From: Caulobacter sp. 32-67-35
GTDB lineage: Bacteria > Pseudomonadota > Alphaproteobacteria > Caulobacterales > Caulobacteraceae
DNA: 38,738 nt
Direction of reading: 5' to 3'
NCBI GenBank assembly: GCA_002280875.1
Contig: NCEV01000029.1
Coordinates: forward strand, 1 to 38,738
Of this stretch, positions 35,677-38,738 are shown piece by piece. Numbering within the stretch: the stretch's first letter is position 1; each line of letters starts with the position of its first letter. Made by a program: the position numbers and the translations under genes. Below the pieces are notes generated by a model. The model was given only the letters and a program-made list of their open reading frames with translations. It was not told where the DNA came from and did not search any database.

Positions 35677-37584
35677 CTAGAACTCTTCCCACTCTTCCTT
35701 GACCGCCACGGCGGCAGAACCACCGCCGGGACGAACGGCGGTTTGCGGCCGAGCGCGATGTTGCGGCGCGGCGCGCGGCGCATCCTGGGCGGCCTGCGAG
35801 ACCTTGAAGCGACCAACGAGGCTGGCCAGTTCACTGGCCTCACCCTTCAGGGCGTGGGTCGCGGCGGTGGCTTGCTCGACCATGGCGGCGTTCTGCTGAA
35901 CGACCTGGTCCATCTGGTTCACGGCCTGGTTGACCTCGTGCAGCCCGGTGGACTGCTCGTTGGCCGAAGCGGCGATCTCATTGACCAGGGTGTCGATCGA
36001 AGCGACCTGCTCAACGATGCGACGCAGGGCCTCGCCCGTTTGGCCGACCAGGCTGACGCCCGTGCCGACCTGCTGGGTCGATGTCGAGATCAGCACCTTG
36101 ATCTCCTTGGCGGCGTCGGCAGAGCGCTGGGCCAGGGCGCGGACTTCCTGGGCGACGACGGCGAAGCCTCGACCGGCTTCACCAGCCCGCGCAGCCTCGA
36201 CGCCAGCGTTGAGGGCCAGCAGGTTGGTCTGGAAGGCGATTTCGTCGATGACGCCGATGATATTGCCGACCTTCTGCGAGGAGCCCTCGATCTCGGTCAT
36301 GGCCGAGACGGCCTGGCTGACGATCTCGCCCGAACGCTGGGCGTCGCTGCGGGCGTTGGCGACCACTTGCGAGGCCTCCTTGGCGCCCGAGGCCGTCTTG
36401 CGGACCGTGGCGGTGATTTCGTCGAGGGCGGCGGCGGTTTCTTCCAGGCTGGCGGCCTGCTGTTCGGTGCGGCGCGACAGGTCGTCAGAGGCCCTGGCGA
36501 TTTCGTCGGAGCCGGCGCTGACGCCCTCGGTCGTGACCGAGATGCTCTTCATCGCATCCTGTAGACGGGCGGCGGCGGCGTTGAAGTCGGTTTTCAGCTG
36601 CTGGGCCTTGGGCGCGAAGTCCACTGAGATGCGGTGGGTCAGATCGCCACTGGCCAGCCGGTCGAGGGCCTCGGCCAGAGCCCCGAACGTCGTGGCGTCC
36701 GCCTCGGCGTCCGCGGCCTTGTCGGCCTCGCGTTCAGCGCGCTCGCGCTCGGTCAGCGAGCGCTGACTGGCGGACTCGCTCTCGAGACGCTCCTTGGCGA
36801 TGGCGGCTTCCTTGAAGTGGGTGACGGCGGCGGCCATCTGGCCGATCTCGTCCTTGCGGCCCGAGGCCGGCACCTCGACGGTGTTGTCGCCCGAGGCCAG
36901 ACGGCGCATCGCGGCAGTCATGGCTGCGACCGGCGTGGCGATGCCGCCCGACAGCAACAGACCACCGGCGATCGCGATACCCACGGTGATCAGGATACCG
37001 GCGGCCAGTGTGATGGTCGAGGCGACGGACGCCTTCTTCTGGGCGGCGGCTTCTCTTGCCAGTACGGCCTCGCTGTCGGCAACGATGGCCTCGATGCTCT
37101 CCTCGACTGGCGCAACAGCCTTGTCAGCGACCCCGTCATTGCTGACCAGTTCGACGGCCTGAGGACGGGTCATCGGGTCGGCGCCCAGGCTGAGCCCGGG
37201 CTCAATGGCCAGGCGGCGGAATTCGGCATAACCAGCTTCGACGGTCGCGACGCGCTTGAGGCTGGCCTCATCGCCCTTGGCCAGGACCTTCAGCTTCTCG
37301 AGCGCGGCGAGGAACTTAGGCTTGTGTCCCTCTTCCAGACGCTCGACATAATAGGTGTCGCCCGAGAGCAGGAAGCCGCGCAGCGAGTTCTCCTGACGGG
37401 TCAGCCGGAAGGCCGCAGTGTCGGCTTGGCGCAGCATTTCATAGGCGCGCTCGGTACGGGCGACCGAAGCCTCCAAGCTCAGCTTATTGGCGTACAGCGC
37501 TCCCCCCATGAGCATGATCGTGGCAAGCATGACGGCGAACACCGACATCAGCTTGTGGGGAATTTTCAGATCGCCGAACGACAC
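35677..37584 (-). CDS. methyl-accepting chemotaxis protein
   Basis: Transmembrane chemoreceptor, 635 residues. It has TM1 (about 12-32), a periplasmic helical ligand domain (about 33-185) whose NSLRGFLLSGDTYYV segment looks CHASE3-like, TM2 (about 188-212), HAMP and a second HAMP-like stretch (LASGDLTHRI), and the cytoplasmic signalling hairpin with tip IDEIAFQTNLLALNAGVEAARAGEAG (ends IDEIAFQ and ARAGEAG). The tail EEWEEF is the kind of C-terminal pentapeptide that tethers CheR/CheB. The start is GTG 37584 with GGAGGG six bases upstream; a longer frame to 37770 overlaps polA and is rejected. The ligand is unknown. No other che genes are nearby. Confidence 0.93.
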   Translation of the reverse strand: MSFGDLKIPHKLMSVFAVMLATIMLMGGALYANKLSLEASVARTERAYEMLRQADTAAFRLTRQENSLRGFLLSGDTYYVERLEEGHKPKFLAALEKLKVLAKGDEASLKRVATVEAGYAEFRRLAIEPGLSLGADPMTRPQAVELVSNDGVADKAVAPVEESIEAIVADSEAVLAREAAAQKKASVASTITLAAGILITVGIAIAGGLLLSGGIATPVAAMTAAMRRLASGDNTVEVPASGRKDEIGQMAAAVTHFKEAAIAKERLESESASQRSLTERERAEREADKAADAEADATTFGALAEALDRLASGDLTHRISVDFAPKAQQLKTDFNAAAARLQDAMKSISVTTEGVSAGSDEIARASDDLSRRTEQQAASLEETAAALDEITATVRKTASGAKEASQVVANARSDAQRSGEIVSQAVSAMTEIEGSSQKVGNIIGVIDEIAFQTNLLALNAGVEAARAGEAGRGFAVVAQEVRALAQRSADAAKEIKVLISTSTQQVGTGVSLVGQTGEALRRIVEQVASIDTLVNEIAASANEQSTGLHEVNQAVNQMDQVVQQNAAMVEQATAATHALKGEASELASLVGRFKVSQAAQDAPRAAPQHRARPQTAVRPGGGSAAVAVKEEWEEF

Positions 37585-37756
37585 AGCCGCCCTCCAGGGT
37601 TTAGTGATGGCGCTCCGAAACCCTAGATAACACAGATATTTAGATCCGCGTCCAAGGCTATGCGCCGCCCCTAGCTGTGGCGTGCGATGGGTTTCCGCCG
37701 TGTTAACCGTGACGCGGCGGAACGTCGCATCGCCGACAGTTCTGCCGGCTTTTTGA

Positions 37757-38738
37757 TCAATGGGCCTCATCCCAGTTGAGGGCGGCGCGAGCCTCCACCG
37801 TCAGAGGCACGGCAATGGCCACGGCCGGTTCGGCGGCGCCTTCCATCACCCGGCGCGCCACGGCGCAGGTCGCTTCGGCCTCGGCTTCGGGGGCCTCGAA
37901 GACCAGTTCGTCGTGAACCTGCAGCAGCACCCTGGCCGACAGCCCGGCCTCGACCAGCGCGCCCGGCATGCGGATCATCGCGCGGCGCATGACATCGGCT
38001 GCCGCGCCCTGGATCGGCGCGTTGATCGCCGCCCGCTCGGAGAACTGTCGCTGGGCCGCCGACTTGGCGTGGATGTCGGGAATGTTGATCTTGCGGCCGA
38101 AGATCGTGGTCACATAGCCATGCTCGCGCACGAAGGCCTTGGTGGCGTCCATATAGGCCTGGATGCCGGGGAAGCGCTCGAAATAGGTCTTGATATAGGC
38201 CCCGGCCTCGCCCTGGCCGATGCCCAGCTGGTTGGCCAGACCAAACGCCGAGATGCCATAGACGATACCGAAATTGATCGCCTTGGCCCGGCGGCGCACC
38301 TCGCTGGGCATCCCCTCGATCGGCACGCCAAACATTTCCGAGGCGGTCATGGCGTGGATGTCCAGCCCCTCCTGGAAAGCCTTCTTCAACTGCGGGATGT
38401 CCCCGATATGGGCCAGCAGGCGCAGCTCGATCTGGCTGTAGTCGGCGCTGATCAAGAGCTTGCCCGGCGCGGCAACGAAAGCCTTGCGGATCTTGCGGCC
38501 TTCCTCGGTACGGATCGGGATGTTCTGCAGGTTCGGATCGGATGACGACAGTCGCCCCGTCGTGGTCGCGGCCAGGGCGTAGGAGGTATGGATGCGGTTC
38601 TCGCTGCCCGGCGCGATGGCGGCGATCAGGTTGTCGGTATAGGTGCCCTTAAGCTTGGACAGCTGGCGCCAGTCCAGCAGCACGCGTGGCAATTCATGCT
38701 CAAGGGCCAAGCTCTCCAGCACATCGCTGTCGGTCGAC
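37757..38738 (-). CDS. polA: DNA polymerase I, C-terminal part (runs off the window)
   Basis: Only the 3' end of polA is present; the gene continues past 38738. The visible ~326 residues are the palm and fingers of the family-A polymerase domain: TTTGRLSSSDPNLQNIPIR, motif A SADYSQIELRLLAHI with a catalytic Asp, motif B RRRAKAINFGIVYGIS (O-helix Lys and Tyr), and motif C LLQVHDELVFEAP with the second Asp. All catalytic residues are intact. The stop TGA lies 172 bp from the GTG of the chemoreceptor gene on the same strand. Confidence 0.97.
   Translation of the reverse strand, partial: STDSDVLESLALEHELPRVLLDWRQLSKLKGTYTDNLIAAIAPGSENRIHTSYALAATTTGRLSSSDPNLQNIPIRTEEGRKIRKAFVAAPGKLLISADYSQIELRLLAHIGDIPQLKKAFQEGLDIHAMTASEMFGVPIEGMPSEVRRRAKAINFGIVYGISAFGLANQLGIGQGEAGAYIKTYFERFPGIQAYMDATKAFVREHGYVTTIFGRKINIPDIHAKSAAQRQFSERAAINAPIQGAAADVMRRAMIRMPGALVEAGLSARVLLQVHDELVFEAPEAEAEATCAVARRVMEGAAEPAVAIAVPLTVEARAALNWDEAH

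Noticed and set aside
37732-37749. Inverted repeat after polA
   Set aside because: The T-run (37750-37754) is on the plus-strand side where no gene ends, the stem has a mismatch, and on the minus strand no T-run follows, so I do not call a polA terminator.

Overview
The window is GC-rich (roughly two-thirds G+C by eye), densely coded alphaproteobacterial chromosome. Three things point to Caulobacter or a close relative in Caulobacteraceae: the F1 ATP-synthase operon (delta-alpha-gamma-beta-epsilon) stands alone without F0 genes, its beta subunit has a long Ala/Pro/Lys-rich N-terminal extension, and the next gene upstream encodes a small secreted protein that resembles one I know only from Caulobacterales. 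The chemoreceptor with a C-terminal EEWEEF tail and the rlmH-envC-ctpA-yibQ-rppH order fit too. I see no prophage, insertion sequence, integrase or CRISPR array. This is core chromosome with a few locally degraded genes.

Layout. 1-3628 (+): a small unknown gene, proA, nadD, rsfS and rlmH. 3645-8448 (+): a cell-envelope set (EnvC-like LytM factor, CtpA-type protease, CZB zinc-sensor protein, YibQ-type deacetylase-fold protein) ending in rppH. 8475-10622 (+): two tandem alpha/beta hydrolases, the first with a 190-residue histone-H1-like tail. 10630-11022 (-): an SMR guanidinium exporter behind a guanidine-II (mini-ykkC) riboswitch. 11072-18768 (-): a secreted unknown protein, the atp operon with a small Cys-containing protein between atpD and atpC, and three small genes upstream of it. 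18904-23783 (+): acyl-CoA dehydrogenase, lemA plus two TPM-domain genes, a CPBP protease and a DUF1330 protein. 23860-26073 (-): a TonB-dependent receptor with a damaged 3' end. 26443-27960 (+): thiolase and a 44-codon ORF. 27957-28409 (-): a lipoprotein. 28456-32282 (+): C5-cytosine methyltransferase, cysteine synthase, flavin monooxygenase and Vsr endonuclease. 32145-33938 (-): a hybrid histidine kinase whose receiver is deleted and frameshifted. 34151-34748 (-): DUF167 and YggT genes. Then come tRNA-Ala(CGC) at 34861-34936 (+), a 53-residue ORF, a chemoreceptor (-) and the 3' part of polA (-), which runs off the window.

How the genes work together. The first block joins proline and NAD synthesis to ribosome silencing and 23S rRNA methylation. 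The envelope block is the conserved set for amidase activation and periplasmic proteolysis. The atp block makes the catalytic head of ATP synthase. The methyltransferase and Vsr form a likely methylation/repair pair.

The observations most worth checking are: the guanidine-II riboswitch with a visible alternative anti-Shine-Dalgarno hairpin; the H1-tailed hydrolase; the Cys-motif protein translationally coupled inside the atp operon; a multi-hairpin repeat translated as the N-terminus of a TPM protein; the apparent CTG start of rsfS; a Shine-Dalgarno-sequestering hairpin before the CZB gene; and two deletion/frameshift events, in the TonB receptor and the kinase receiver.
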